From contig NZ_JBBOCT010000001.1 in assembly GCF_038002605.1 (NCBI RefSeq), positions 4,650,001-4,714,000 of the forward strand: a stretch of 64,000 bases of DNA, in the 5' to 3' direction. Origin of the DNA: Bacillus sp. FSL K6-3431. GTDB taxonomy: Bacteria > Bacillota > Bacilli > Bacillales > Bacillaceae_C. The notes under the pieces were generated by a model, which searched no databases, was not told where the DNA came from, and saw only the letters and a list, made by a program, of their open reading frames with translations. The position numbers and the translations under genes are program-made. Positions 1 through 9,571 of this stretch are shown piece by piece; position 1 is the stretch's first letter; each line of letters opens with the position of its first letter.

Positions 1-204
1 TTCATTTAATTCTTTCATGCGATCATCAACAATATTTTTAATGTTTCTGAGGTTATTTATATTGGATATTTCAATTTCATCTCTCAAACTATTAACTGAA
101 TTATAATAGAAGATCAGTGACATAATTGAGAAAGGGACAATAAAAATTAACATATATGAAATAATATAAGATAGTTGCAATCTGGAAGTCGATCTTTTTT
201 TCAT
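1..204 (-). CDS. N-terminal part of a membrane-bound YesN/AraC-like transcription regulator (cut by window edge)
   Basis: Reading the minus strand from the ATG at 204-202 gives 68 uninterrupted codons that run off the left edge. The protein starts MKKRSTSRLQLSYIISYM and continues with a strongly hydrophobic helix at about residues 10-33, then a polar region ending DDRMKELNE. This matches the start of the large AraC-family regulators with an extracellular sensor between two membrane helices, such as the complete one at 22465-24801. AGGAGAAG lies 7-14 bases upstream of the start. The gene is 37 bases downstream of the DUF624/YesL-like gene, probably in the same transcript. A histidine kinase of the YesM type begins similarly and cannot be excluded because the C-terminus is outside the window. 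Confidence 0.6.
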   Translation of the reverse strand, partial: MKKRSTSRLQLSYIISYMLIFIVPFSIMSLIFYYNSVNSLRDEIEISNINNLRNIKNIVDDRMKELNE

Positions 205-241
205 AGGAATTTCTTCTCCTTGCTACATATTCTCTCTAAAA

Positions 242-874
242 TTATTGAATTTGCTTTTTCGCCAGTTTATTAAAGGACATTAAACTGAACCACATAATTG
301 GGTAAGACAATATCGAAGCGCCCATAAAAAAGTATACAACAGGAATCTTAATATAAATGATATAAGCACATGAAACCCAAAGAAGCATTGAAATTGTATA
401 TAAAGGCTGAGAAAAAGCAAGCAAGAATGATTGTTTAATATATTGTAAGGGCTTTAATTTGTAGTGAGAAAAAACCGGGAAAAGGTATAGACAAGTCAAG
501 AAAAAGACAAAGCTAATTATTAGTAAACATATATGTAATGGGGCAAATTTCAAGAATTCTTGCGAAACCTTAATGTCTATATAAAGAAAGCCACCGATGA
601 TTAACATCACTAGCCCTATCAGATTGGAGCTTTTCCAAGAACTTTTATAAGTTTGGTAAAAATAAGGGAAGATGGAGATGTCATCTTCTTTCATTAGCCA
701 CTTTCTTATAACCGAAAAAACCGCTGATGTTGCCGGCATAAAGCCAAAGATACCTAGTCCTAAAATAGTGAATACTACCCAGAGAATATGTACATACATC
801 ACTCTGAAAATCCATTCCGAAACGCCGAAAAATACCCCTGCTAAGCCTCTTGTATTAATCATATCTATCACCAA
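242..874 (-). CDS. DUF624 (YesL-like) integral membrane protein
   Basis: 210-aa protein with about five or six hydrophobic segments. It has the DUF624/YesL family pattern: an amphipathic start, then WVVFTILGLGIFGFMPAT near residues 32-50, and a charged cytoplasmic stretch KWLMKEDDISIFPYFYQTYK near 58-78. Family members are typically 200-230 aa and sit beside LplB/YtcP-type sugar importers in Bacillales carbohydrate loci. Their biochemical role is unknown; an accessory role in sugar transport or sensing is inference from context. It is transcribed away from the glycosidase operon starting at 1147 and is followed by the regulator fragment at 204-1. Confidence 0.85.
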   Translation of the reverse strand: MVIDMINTRGLAGVFFGVSEWIFRVMYVHILWVVFTILGLGIFGFMPATSAVFSVIRKWLMKEDDISIFPYFYQTYKSSWKSSNLIGLVMLIIGGFLYIDIKVSQEFLKFAPLHICLLIISFVFFLTCLYLFPVFSHYKLKPLQYIKQSFLLAFSQPLYTISMLLWVSCAYIIYIKIPVVYFFMGASILSYPIMWFSLMSFNKLAKKQIQ

Positions 875-1036
875 TTTTCTATGAAGTGTATTTTACATTA
901 TGTCTTCCTTAATGGTAGGGAAGATAAAAAAGAATGTCAAGTCACTTTCCCCTACAGTATTGGCGTATATAGACACTACGACTGTGTAATATCTTACATA
1001 ACTATGTAGATCATGTCTTTTTAAGAAAAAGGAAAT

Positions 1037-1100
1037 AGAAAGGGTTTTCAAAGTGAGCGGAATTTACACATTTACAAAGCAATGAAAAGGAATCTAAAAT
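1037..1100 (+). promoter_or_regulatory. Promoter of the GH29-GH38-GH3 operon with a cre-like box
   Basis: AGAAAGGGTTTTCA at 1037-1050 resembles a CcpA cre site, with a central mismatch. It is followed by TTTACACATTTACAAAG at 1063-1079. The TTTACA at 1071-1076 could be a -35 element, with TAAAAT at 1095-1100 as -10 at 18-bp spacing. The 17-base box recurs with one change at 8438-8454 in front of importer 1, at the same distance to a -10-like hexamer. The rest of the 875-1146 gap holds the divergent upstream region; TGTGTAATATC at 983-993 is a possible further copy of the operator core. Assignment is by pattern only. Confidence 0.5.
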
Positions 1101-1146
1101 GACTATGAGAAAGTTCTATATACAATAGTTATTTGGAGGTAATTTC

Positions 1147-2541
1147 ATGGCTGAAAATAATACTGAAGCATTAGCAGAAAAAGAGGAAAAAGTAGTAGAG
1201 AATGGTGTCCACCATTTTAGCAATGAAAAAGGATGGGTAAAGCCTGAAGATCCTGTACTTTTAGAGCAAATAGAATGGTTTAAGGATCAAAAGCTTGGCT
1301 TTATGATGCATTGGGGACCTTATTCTCAATTAGGGTTAGTAGAGTCTTGGGCATTAAGTGATCATGATGCTGAATGGTCTAGGGAGGATGTTGACTGGGA
1401 GTCTGATGCAGAGGTTTTTAAAAAGCAGTACTTCGATCTGAATAAAAGTTTTAATCCGGTCCGCTTTCAGCCGGATGAATGGGCGGAATTGGCAAAAGAG
1501 GGCGGCTTCAAATACTTTTTATTTACTACAAAACATCATGATGGCTTTTGCATGTGGGATACAAAGACAACAGATTATAAAATAACAGATCCCAGCTCTC
1601 CTTTTCATACGCATAAATATGCTGATATTGTAAAACATGCTTTTGATGCTTTCCGCGCAAAAGGTTTGCCGGTTGCTGCCTATTTCTCAAAAGCAGATTG
1701 GCATACACCTACATATTGGAAACCAGGAATGGAACGTGGAACAGAGATGTGGCGTGGCCCATCTTATGATCCAATAGAACATCCTGAGTTTTGGGAGGAA
1801 TTTGTTCAATTTACTCATGAGCAAATGTTGGAATTATTAACGGATTACGGAAGGGTAGAAGTGCTTTGGCTTGATGCAGGCTGGGTTTCACCAAGAAGTA
1901 AGCAAGATATTCGTCTTGGTGAATTAGTTGATAAGGCGCGCGAAAAACAGCCGTGGTTACTTTCAGCTGACCGTCTAATAGGTGGACCTTATGAAAATAT
2001 TATTACACCTGAGCAAGCTGTTCCACAAAATCCAATGGATGTGCCGTGGGAAAGTTGTATTACGATGGGATCAGCATTCTCATTCCGCTATGAGGATGAT
2101 TATAAACCCACACGTGAGCTCATCCAATTGTTGATTGAAGTAATCTCCAAAGGTGGAAACTTGGCTTTAAATGTCGCCGCACAACCAGATGGCCGACTAC
2201 CTCGTGGAGCGATTACTAGAATGAAAGAAATGGGTGCTTGGTTGAAAGTTTATGGGGAAGCCGTATATGGAACAAGACTGTGTTCTCCATACTATAAGGA
2301 GAATATTGCATTCACACGTAAAGCCGAAACTGTTTACTGCTTCTATATGTATGAAAACGAAGATACACCTATTAAACAGGAAATTTTTATCCCATACACT
2401 GACAAAGTGAATAGTATTGATATTGTCGGAGGATCTGAAAATATTAAATATACTTCATCGAATGAAGGAATATTCATTGAACTTCCTGAAACTGAATTGG
2501 GAGAACATGCTCCAATTGCACATGTGTTTCGATTTAATTGA
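1147..2541 (+). CDS. GH29 alpha-L-fucosidase, cytosolic
   Basis: 464-aa protein without signal peptide, so it probably acts inside the cell. It hydrolyses terminal alpha-L-fucose from oligosaccharides (family knowledge). GH29 hallmarks are visible: MMHWGPYS around residues 53-60, KHHDGF at 129-134, and the nucleophile region VLWLDAGW with Asp243. The extension of about 30 acidic/polar residues before the catalytic barrel is unusual. The start has a clear TTGGAGG ribosome site. It is followed after 47 bases by the GH38 mannosidase and then GH3, forming an operon behind the promoter at 1063-1100. Linkage specificity cannot be read from sequence. A second, more distant GH29 lies at 50574-52283. 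Confidence 0.92.
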   Translation: MAENNTEALAEKEEKVVENGVHHFSNEKGWVKPEDPVLLEQIEWFKDQKLGFMMHWGPYSQLGLVESWALSDHDAEWSREDVDWESDAEVFKKQYFDLNKSFNPVRFQPDEWAELAKEGGFKYFLFTTKHHDGFCMWDTKTTDYKITDPSSPFHTHKYADIVKHAFDAFRAKGLPVAAYFSKADWHTPTYWKPGMERGTEMWRGPSYDPIEHPEFWEEFVQFTHEQMLELLTDYGRVEVLWLDAGWVSPRSKQDIRLGELVDKAREKQPWLLSADRLIGGPYENIITPEQAVPQNPMDVPWESCITMGSAFSFRYEDDYKPTRELIQLLIEVISKGGNLALNVAAQPDGRLPRGAITRMKEMGAWLKVYGEAVYGTRLCSPYYKENIAFTRKAETVYCFYMYENEDTPIKQEIFIPYTDKVNSIDIVGGSENIKYTSSNEGIFIELPETELGEHAPIAHVFRFN

Positions 2542-2588
2542 ACTATATAAACAGTTTCCCTAAAAACATATAAAGGAAGTTATCAACA

Positions 2589-5500
2589 TTGCAAAGAATT
2601 AATCGTTTTATTCATCATTTAAGTGGACATCAAAGGCTAGAAACATTAATTATTGGTTCATGGGCAGCTAGACGAGCTCAATATACGGAACCTGTTAAAT
2701 ATATGTATGAAGACCCAGAGAGTGAAATAATTAACGTAGGAGATCAGTTAATTACTACAGGAGTAACAATGTTTTTAGAACAGTCTATTACTGTTCCAAC
2801 TGAATGGGATGATCATCCTGTCGGAGTAGAATTTAGAGTTGGACAACCTGAAATAAGTACGCACCATGAAGGTCTTTTATCAATAGATGGTGTCCCATAT
2901 CACGGAATTGATCGGAATCGCAGTTATATCCCATTTCCGAAAAATAGGGATGGAAAACATGCTTATGATCTGAAAATCGAGTTGTTTAACCCAGCCGCCC
3001 AACCAGTAGATACATTGAATCATCAAAATGAACCAGCAGAATATAATCCTGCTCCACTTATCCTTCTACAAAGTGATTTAATTTGTGTAAACGCTGCGGT
3101 GGAGAGCTTACTATACACGGTTAAGGTTTATTTTGAAACGGCACGAACAATGTCAGCTGGTGATTTAAAGCAATCCTTTATTGTAAAGGCTTTAAAAGAG
3201 ACTTCTGAGCTTGTTTTAAATGAAAGTGAACAAAAACTAAAAGATCAAGCTTGGGTAAAATCGATTGAAGCAAGGTTATTAAACAAGTTAGAAGAGTTAA
3301 ATGGATATTCTCATGGGAAAATTCATATGGTAGGCCAATCACATATTGATTTAGCTTGGTTATGGCCGTTAAAGGAAGCTGTTCGAAAATGTAGTCGGAC
3401 CTTTTCTACGATGAGTACTTTATTAGATCAATTTCCGGCATTCGGATATGCGCAAAGTCAGCCACAAGCGTATGCGTTTATAAAAGAACATTACCCGGAT
3501 ATTTATGAGAGGGTGAAAGCACATATTGCTTCTGGAAGATGGGAAGTAGTTGGCGGGATGTGGGTGGAACCTGATCTAAATATACCATCCGGGGAATCGC
3601 TTGTACGACAACTTGTTTATGGAATGCAATTTTACCAAGAAGAGTTCGGAGTAAAGCCAAGAATTGAGTGGCTTCCAGATACATTTGGTTATTGTGCATC
3701 TTTACCACAGCTACTTCGTAAAGCAGGCATTGATTATTTTATGACAACTAAAATGAACTGGAACGATACGAATGCCTTCCCATATGATCTTTTTAATTGG
3801 GTTGGCATTGATGGAACGAGTGTTATATCCTATGTTAATCATGGGGTAAATGAATATACACATCCGAAGGAAATCCAGCTTCATTGGGATAGTTATAAGC
3901 AAAAGTCAGTCCATCCAGAGCAAATGCTACTGTATGGGCATGGTGATGGCGGTGGCGGTGTAACGAAAGAGATGCTTGAATATGTAGAGCGCTCGAGCGA
4001 TCTACCAGGATTACCAAGCTGTGTCTATAGTACTGCCCATGAATTTTTTGACGGCATTCAAGAAGCAGACCCAAAATTGCCTACTTGGCATGGTGACATG
4101 TACCTGGAACTTCATCGTGGGACATATACAACTCATGCAAGAAATAAACGTTGGAATCGAAAAGCTGAAGTATTATATCGCGATGCTGAAATTTGGAGAA
4201 GTTTTGCTTCTTTACATGGGGCTCCAGGAAATGTCGAAAATATGGAAGCGGGATGGAAACTATTATTATTAAACCAATTCCACGATATCATCCCTGGGAC
4301 ATCGATTCCGGATGTATATGTGAAGTCAGAATCGGATTATCAGGAAGTATTTAAGATTGGAAACAGTGAGAAGGAAAATGCGCTTCAATTTCTTGAAAGC
4401 CGAATAGACACTACCGGCAATGGTGTACCCGTTCTATTATTTAATAGTTTGTCTTGGGAAAGATCAGAAACAATAATAATTAAAGGTGGATCCGAACTAT
4501 TGGAAGTAGGAGCCTACGATGAGGATGGTACTTTATTAACTAGTGATCTACAGCAACTTAATGGGGAAGAACTAGAATTGTCTGTGTATATACCAAGTAT
4601 TCCAGAGATGGGCTATCGCACTATTTGGTTAAAATCAGATCATGTAAAAAAAGAAATAGAAACGATTGAATTTAATGGTAATTGGGAAACGGATTTTTAT
4701 CAAGTGGAGTGGAATGATAACGGGGAAATTTTGCGCTTATATGATAAAAAAGCGAAGCGCGAAGTAGTTAGGTCTGGGGAAACAGCCAATCAATTGCAAT
4801 TTTTCCATGATCGACCTTTGTATTGGGATGCTTGGGATATCGATTCGAAGTTTGCGGAGCAACAGGCAGATCAAGTGAAATTATTATCTGTATCTGTGAT
4901 TCAAAAGGGGAAGACCAAAGATATTTTGCGTTTTAAATGGTCGATATCGCAATCTATGATAGAGCAGGATATTATCTTTTATCACGATTCACAAAGAATT
5001 GATTTTGAAACAAAAGTAGAGTGGAAAGAAGCACATAAATTATTAAAAGTAGCCTTTCCTGTGGATGTATTGGCGAATCGAGCCGCATTTGAGATTCCCT
5101 TTGGGACTGTGGAGCGAGCCACGCATACGAATACAAGTTGGGAGCAGGCACAATTTGAAGTATGTGGACATCGCTTTGCAGATTTATCAGAAGCAAATTA
5201 TGGGGTTAGCCTATTAAATGATTGTAAGTATGGATATGACATAAAAGATAATGTATTAAGATTATCTTTACTACGAGCATCTAAATGGCCAGACCCGGGT
5301 GCAGATCAAGGTTTTCACGAGTTCACTTATTCTATTTATCCGCACGAGGGAAATTGGCAGGAAGCGAATATAGCAAGACGAGGCTATGAACTCAATCATC
5401 CAATCAGTGTATTAACAACGAATAATCATGAAGGTATATTACCTAGTCAACATAGTTTTGTGAAAATTGAGGGGAAACACGGAGTATTGGATACGATTAA

Positions 5501-5714
5501 ACCTGCAGGAGATGAACGTGGGTTAGTTCTTAGATTTTATGAATCTGGTGGTGGTAGAGAGCAAATAAATATGCAAATAGCAAGCTCTTTAATTTCAGCA
5601 GAGGAAACGAATTTATTAGAGGAGCATATATCTACGCTTGCAGTACAAGATGGCGAATTAGCCATCGACCTTCAACCATTTGAAGTAAAAACGATTCGCT
5701 TAATTAACGACTGA
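2589..5714 (+). CDS. GH38 alpha-mannosidase
   Basis: 1041 aa, the usual length for the bacterial and cytosolic class of GH38, with no signal peptide. It removes alpha-linked mannose, typically from N-glycan-type oligosaccharides, using a bound metal ion. The N-terminal beta domain (about 1-245) precedes the catalytic domain with HIDLAWLWP (His252, Asp254 as metal ligands) and the nucleophile in WLPDTFGY (Asp364). The motif YGHGDGGGG occurs near residue 455, and the C-terminal beta domains run from about 600 to the end. TTG start with AGGAAG ribosome site. Second gene of the GH29-GH38-GH3 operon. GH125 at 15515 may act on the same high-mannose material. Exact linkage preference is unknown. Confidence 0.95.
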   Translation: MQRINRFIHHLSGHQRLETLIIGSWAARRAQYTEPVKYMYEDPESEIINVGDQLITTGVTMFLEQSITVPTEWDDHPVGVEFRVGQPEISTHHEGLLSIDGVPYHGIDRNRSYIPFPKNRDGKHAYDLKIELFNPAAQPVDTLNHQNEPAEYNPAPLILLQSDLICVNAAVESLLYTVKVYFETARTMSAGDLKQSFIVKALKETSELVLNESEQKLKDQAWVKSIEARLLNKLEELNGYSHGKIHMVGQSHIDLAWLWPLKEAVRKCSRTFSTMSTLLDQFPAFGYAQSQPQAYAFIKEHYPDIYERVKAHIASGRWEVVGGMWVEPDLNIPSGESLVRQLVYGMQFYQEEFGVKPRIEWLPDTFGYCASLPQLLRKAGIDYFMTTKMNWNDTNAFPYDLFNWVGIDGTSVISYVNHGVNEYTHPKEIQLHWDSYKQKSVHPEQMLLYGHGDGGGGVTKEMLEYVERSSDLPGLPSCVYSTAHEFFDGIQEADPKLPTWHGDMYLELHRGTYTTHARNKRWNRKAEVLYRDAEIWRSFASLHGAPGNVENMEAGWKLLLLNQFHDIIPGTSIPDVYVKSESDYQEVFKIGNSEKENALQFLESRIDTTGNGVPVLLFNSLSWERSETIIIKGGSELLEVGAYDEDGTLLTSDLQQLNGEELELSVYIPSIPEMGYRTIWLKSDHVKKEIETIEFNGNWETDFYQVEWNDNGEILRLYDKKAKREVVRSGETANQLQFFHDRPLYWDAWDIDSKFAEQQADQVKLLSVSVIQKGKTKDILRFKWSISQSMIEQDIIFYHDSQRIDFETKVEWKEAHKLLKVAFPVDVLANRAAFEIPFGTVERATHTNTSWEQAQFEVCGHRFADLSEANYGVSLLNDCKYGYDIKDNVLRLSLLRASKWPDPGADQGFHEFTYSIYPHEGNWQEANIARRGYELNHPISVLTTNNHEGILPSQHSFVKIEGKHGVLDTIKPAGDERGLVLRFYESGGGREQINMQIASSLISAEETNLLEEHISTLAVQDGELAIDLQPFEVKTIRLIND

Positions 5715-5920
5715 ATCCTAATCAATTACGCCTCGGCGGAATTGCGTCCAGATTTTATCGAGCTCGCTCGAAAAAATTCTTCTGAAAATATCTGAAAATC
5801 TGTGACATCCGCCGAAGGCTTTCACTTCATTCTGCCGGAGTTTGCACTCCCACTGAATTAGGTAAATCGCATTCATCTCGCCACTTATGAAGTGGGGGAC
5901 TTCTGCTGAATGAAGTTAAC
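5715..5920. repeat. Intergenic repeat typical of Bacillaceae/Planococcaceae genomes
   Basis: The non-coding stretch after GH38 contains AATTACGCCTCGGCGGAATT, then ACATCCGCCGAAGGCTTTCA, a degenerate inverted copy around the GGCGGA core, and CATTCTGCCGGAGTTTGCAC. From memory, strings like this are scattered between genes in Lysinibacillus-like genomes. I cannot search for other copies here. It carries no open reading frame and may fold into several hairpins (for example CCACTTATGAAGTGG). It interrupts an otherwise operon-like gene series. Confidence 0.55.
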
Positions 5921-5960
5921 ATACCAATTCGACATGTTTCTGTGTTGAGTTGGTATTTTA
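5921..5960 (+). terminator. Hairpin terminator after GH38
   Basis: ATACCAA (5921-5927) pairs with TTGGTAT (5950-5956), and the inner stem CGACA (5930-5934) pairs with TGTTG (5943-5947). A short T-rich tail follows. It could stop transcription between GH38 and GH3 or reduce GH3 expression. Confidence 0.5.
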
Positions 5961-5972
5961 AAATAAAACGAA

Positions 5973-8288
5973 ATGAGTGTGGCTAAGATGAAATATAAAG
6001 ATAGCTCTCTTTCTATCGATGAACGCGTGGAAAATTTACTATCCCATATGACATTAAAAGAAAAAGTAGGACAGCTTAATCAAAAAATGTATGGTTGGGA
6101 TGCATATAGGCGTTCAAAAGACGGTATCGAATTGACAGAAGAATTTATGAAACAAGTGGCATTTGGGGAAGGAATGGGTGCATTATACGGATTATTCCGT
6201 TCAGATCCTTGGTCAGAAGTTACGTTTGAAAATGGTATTCCTACACATGAAAGTGCCAAAGTGGCGAATATAGTGCAGCGTTATATGACAGAAAACACGA
6301 GATTAGGCATTCCTGTACTCTTATCTGAAGAATGTCCACACGGCCATCAGGCACTAGATGGAACAATGATTCCTACGAATATCGGTGCAGGTAGTACTTG
6401 GAATCCAGAGCTGATGGCAGAAGCTTATGCATATGTGGCAGCGGAAGTCCGTTCTCGTGGAGCCCACCTAGGCCTGATATCTACTTTGGATATATTACGT
6501 GAACCTAGATGGGGGAGATCGGAAGAATGTTATAGTGAAGATCCTTATTTAGCCTCACAAATGACAATGGCTGCGGTCAAAGGACTTCAAGGAGATGCAT
6601 CCGCTCTTGATAAACAGGAGAAGATTGTCGCCGTGTTAAAACATTTTGCAGCGCAAGGGTCTGGTGAAGGGGGGAGAAATGCTGCTCCAGCCAATATAGG
6701 TGAAAGGGAGTTGCGTGAGATACACCTACCTGGCATGAAGTCAGGTGTAGAAGCAGGTGCCCTTGGATGTATGGCAGCTTATAATGAAATTGATGGAGTA
6801 CCTTGCCATGCTAATGCAAAGCTATTAACGAAAATCCTTCGAGAAGAATGGGGATATGAAGGGATTGTAATGGCGGATGGAGTTGCAATTGATCGTTTAG
6901 TCATACAGGCGGGCGATTATGAATCGGCAGCGGCGATGGCATTAGCAGCTGGAGTAGATCTAAGTCTATGGGATACTTCTTTTACAACCTTGGAGCAAGC
7001 AGTGAGAAACGGGAAAGCGAAAGAAGGGCTTATTGACCGAGCGGTTCGTAGAATACTCCGTTTAAAATTTTCTTTAGGTTTATTCGATCAGCCATTTATC
7101 GATGAGACAGTATCGGTAAATGTAGTAGGCAGTGAGTCTTTTCGCCAAGTCAATTTGCAAGTGGCAAGAGAATCTATCGTGTTATTAAAAAACGATGCAG
7201 ATGTCCTTCCACTAAGCAAAAATACAAAAATAGCTGTGATTGGGCCGAATGCTAACCAAATATATAATCAGCTAGGAGATTATACAGCTGTTCAAGCAGA
7301 AGGCAAAGGAGTCACGCTTCTTCAAGGTATCCGTAATATCGCAAAATCAGAAGTCATTTATGCAAAAGGATGTAGTATCAGAGATGAATCAAGAGCAGGT
7401 TTTGCGGAAGCGATTGCAGCAGCAGAGCAAGTGGATGTCGTTGTTCTAGCATTGGGTGGCAGTAGTATGCGTAATTTCGATATTCAATTTGACACGAATG
7501 GAGCAGCCATTATTTCTGGCAATCCTAGCGAGATGGATTGTGGGGAGGGTGTCGATCTAGCTGATTTACGATTAGGCGGTGTACAAGAAGAATTAGTGCA
7601 GGCGATCGCTGCAACAGGAAAACCGGTGATCACAGTTTTAATTCAAGGCAGACCACATGCGATCACAGAAATATTAAATGATAGTGATGCTGTACTTTGC
7701 GGATGGTATCCTGGGGAAGAAGGAGGGCAAGCGATTGGGGAAATCCTTTTCGGAGATGTCAATCCAAGTGGAAAACTATCTGTCTCTTTACCAAGATCCT
7801 CAGCACAGCTTCCGGTTTATTATAATCATAAAGATCAAGGGAGAGAATTGCTTTATATCGATTCAACGGCTGCACCATTATTTCCTTTCGGCCATGGTTT
7901 AAGTTATACACAGTTTGAATATAGCAATCTACGACTTGTTCGATCTGACATACAATTAGAAGAAATAGAAAATAATCAGCTAGTGGAAGTATGTATAGAT
8001 ATAACAAACACTGGGAAAATGGCTGGTGCGGAAGTTGTCCAGTTGTATATTAAAGATTTGGAAGCAAGTGTTACTAGAAGAATAAAAGAGTTAAAGGGGT
8101 TCAAAAAGGTTTGGCTTGATCCAGGTGAACGAAAAACAATTACGCTTCCATTAAGTAAAGAAGAATTGGCAATATGGAATGATGAAATGAAATTTGTAGT
8201 AGAGCCGGGAAATATTAAAGTGATGGTTGGCTGTGATTCTGTGAATACCGAGGAAATTAGTTTACAGTTGAAGGGACTTCATATTTAA
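5973..8288 (+). CDS. GH3 beta-glycosidase (beta-glucosidase/beta-xylosidase type)
   Basis: 771 aa with no signal peptide. Order of parts: GH3 N-terminal barrel (about 15-370), with the nucleophile in GIVMADGVAID (Asp302); GH3 C-terminal alpha/beta sandwich (about 390-650); fibronectin-III-like domain (about 675-760, with ITNTGKMAGAEVVQLY and LKGFKKVWLDPGE). This is the long BglX-type architecture, not the short NagZ hexosaminidase type. It releases beta-linked glucose, xylose or a related sugar; the true substrate is unknown. The start is uncertain: ATG 5973 lacks a clear ribosome site, and ATG 5988 (MKYKDSSLSIDERV) fits the usual family N-terminus. The last gene before a strong terminator at 8318-8353. 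Confidence 0.92.
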   Translation: MSVAKMKYKDSSLSIDERVENLLSHMTLKEKVGQLNQKMYGWDAYRRSKDGIELTEEFMKQVAFGEGMGALYGLFRSDPWSEVTFENGIPTHESAKVANIVQRYMTENTRLGIPVLLSEECPHGHQALDGTMIPTNIGAGSTWNPELMAEAYAYVAAEVRSRGAHLGLISTLDILREPRWGRSEECYSEDPYLASQMTMAAVKGLQGDASALDKQEKIVAVLKHFAAQGSGEGGRNAAPANIGERELREIHLPGMKSGVEAGALGCMAAYNEIDGVPCHANAKLLTKILREEWGYEGIVMADGVAIDRLVIQAGDYESAAAMALAAGVDLSLWDTSFTTLEQAVRNGKAKEGLIDRAVRRILRLKFSLGLFDQPFIDETVSVNVVGSESFRQVNLQVARESIVLLKNDADVLPLSKNTKIAVIGPNANQIYNQLGDYTAVQAEGKGVTLLQGIRNIAKSEVIYAKGCSIRDESRAGFAEAIAAAEQVDVVVLALGGSSMRNFDIQFDTNGAAIISGNPSEMDCGEGVDLADLRLGGVQEELVQAIAATGKPVITVLIQGRPHAITEILNDSDAVLCGWYPGEEGGQAIGEILFGDVNPSGKLSVSLPRSSAQLPVYYNHKDQGRELLYIDSTAAPLFPFGHGLSYTQFEYSNLRLVRSDIQLEEIENNQLVEVCIDITNTGKMAGAEVVQLYIKDLEASVTRRIKELKGFKKVWLDPGERKTITLPLSKEELAIWNDEMKFVVEPGNIKVMVGCDSVNTEEISLQLKGLHI

Positions 8289-8314
8289 TCTAAAAAAAGT
8301 CTGTCTATTGTTAG

Positions 8315-8353
8315 AAAAAACCATGTAGTAGTACGAGCTACATGGTTTTTTTT
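8315..8353 (+). terminator. Rho-independent terminator after GH3
   Basis: A perfect 11-bp stem, AAACCATGTAG (8318-8328) with CTACATGGTTT (8337-8347), has a 9-base loop and is followed by a run of T. It ends the GH29-GH38-GH3 operon. Confidence 0.92.
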
Positions 8354-8354
8354 A

Positions 8355-8475
8355 CAATGTGTCAAATCTTACTTCAATGTGTAAATCATTCACTGTTGCG
8401 AAAACACTGACTTGTAAGCATTTACAACACGCAAAAATCTACACATTTACAAAGTTGCAGAAAGCGCTTTAAGAT
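8355..8475 (+). promoter_or_regulatory. Promoter of importer 1 with repeated operator boxes and a cre site
   Basis: CAATGTGTCAAATC (8355-8368) and CAATGTGTAAATC (8375-8387) are direct repeats spaced exactly 20 bases. An inverted copy, TCTACACATTTACAAAG, lies at 8438-8454. TTTACA at 8446-8451 and TAAGAT at 8470-8475 form a possible promoter with 18-bp spacing. The near-palindrome AGAAAGCGCTTTAA at 8460-8473 overlaps the -10 region and resembles a cre site, which would allow CcpA to block initiation. Direct repeats two helical turns apart suit an AraC/YesN-type activator. Confidence 0.6.
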
Positions 8476-8523
8476 TAGTTTAGAAACACCAATAAAAAAT
8501 AGTAGTTAGGGGAGGTTGGATTT

Positions 8524-9555
8524 TTGGGTGCTCTTAAAGAACAAATAGCAGATACAACTGCTTCACCTCTAATAGAAGAAGTGAATGTAAAAAAAGAAAG
8601 TAAAAAGTTGAATATGGGCACGAAGGACCCGGATTTCAAGCGAAGACAAAAAATATATAAAAGAAAAATGATTATCCAAAACTGGCAGCTTTATCTTTTT
8701 GCACTTCCATTAGTAGCTTATATTATTGTTTTCGCTTATTTTCCAATGTATGGAATCCAAATTGCATTTAAGGATTTCAACCCAGTTGACGGGATTTTAG
8801 GGAGTCCTTGGGTTGGATTTAAGCATTTTGTGAGGTTTTTTGAGTCGTATTATTTTTGGGACTTAATAAAGAATACGGTCGGTATTAGTCTTTATAGTCT
8901 ACTAGCGGGATTCCCAATACCAATTATTTTGGCGTTATCTCTTAATGAAGCAAAGGATGGAATTTTTAAGCGAACTGTACAGACTGTAACGTACGCTCCT
9001 CATTTTATTTCAGTTGTAGTTATGTCTGGTATTATCATTACATTCTTAACGCCATCAACGGGAATTATTAATTTTTTTATTCAAGCCTTAGGGTTTGAGC
9101 CAATTTCATTCTTAACGGAACCAGGTTGGTTTAAAAGTGTTTTCGTGTGGTCAGGAATATGGCAAAGCACAGGGTGGGGTACCATTATTTATCTCGCAGC
9201 ATTAGCGGGTGTAGATCCTGAGCAGCATGAAGCTGCTACGATAGACGGTGCAACGAGATGGCAGAGAATATGGCATATTAATCTACCTGCAATCATACCC
9301 ACGATTATTATCCTACTCATTCTAAATGTTGGAAGCTTTTTATCTGTCGGATTTGAAAAAATATTATTGCTACAAAATGCATTAAATATGGGAGCATCCG
9401 ATGTAATATCAACATTTGTCTACAGAATAGGACTTGTTGAAGGACAATATAGCTTTGGTGCTGCAGTTGATATATTTAACGCAGTTATCAATGCGACACT
9501 ATTGATAACAGTCAACTATATAGCTAGGAAGAAATCAGAAGCTAGCTTGTGGTAA
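8524..9555 (+). CDS. ABC sugar importer permease, LplB type (importer 1)
   Basis: 343-aa inner-membrane permease with a long polar N-terminus of about 50 residues, then six predicted membrane helices starting at about residue 56 (YLFALPLVAYIIVFAYFPMY). The EAA loop is visible as EAATIDGATRWQRIWHINLP near residues 240-259 and would contact a shared ATPase. The C-terminus ARKKSEASLW matches the LplB family, which pairs with YtcP-type permeases for complex oligosaccharides. TTG start with an AGGGGAGG ribosome site. It is 16 bases from the next permease gene. No ATPase gene occurs in the window, so an MsmX-like multitask ATPase encoded elsewhere is likely needed. Confidence 0.93.
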   Translation: MGALKEQIADTTASPLIEEVNVKKESKKLNMGTKDPDFKRRQKIYKRKMIIQNWQLYLFALPLVAYIIVFAYFPMYGIQIAFKDFNPVDGILGSPWVGFKHFVRFFESYYFWDLIKNTVGISLYSLLAGFPIPIILALSLNEAKDGIFKRTVQTVTYAPHFISVVVMSGIIITFLTPSTGIINFFIQALGFEPISFLTEPGWFKSVFVWSGIWQSTGWGTIIYLAALAGVDPEQHEAATIDGATRWQRIWHINLPAIIPTIIILLILNVGSFLSVGFEKILLLQNALNMGASDVISTFVYRIGLVEGQYSFGAAVDIFNAVINATLLITVNYIARKKSEASLW

Positions 9556-9571
9556 GAAAGGAGATAAAAAT

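Noticed and set aside
672..884. 70-residue plus-strand frame opposite the YesL-like gene
   Set aside because: Shadow of the minus-strand membrane protein; no ribosome site.
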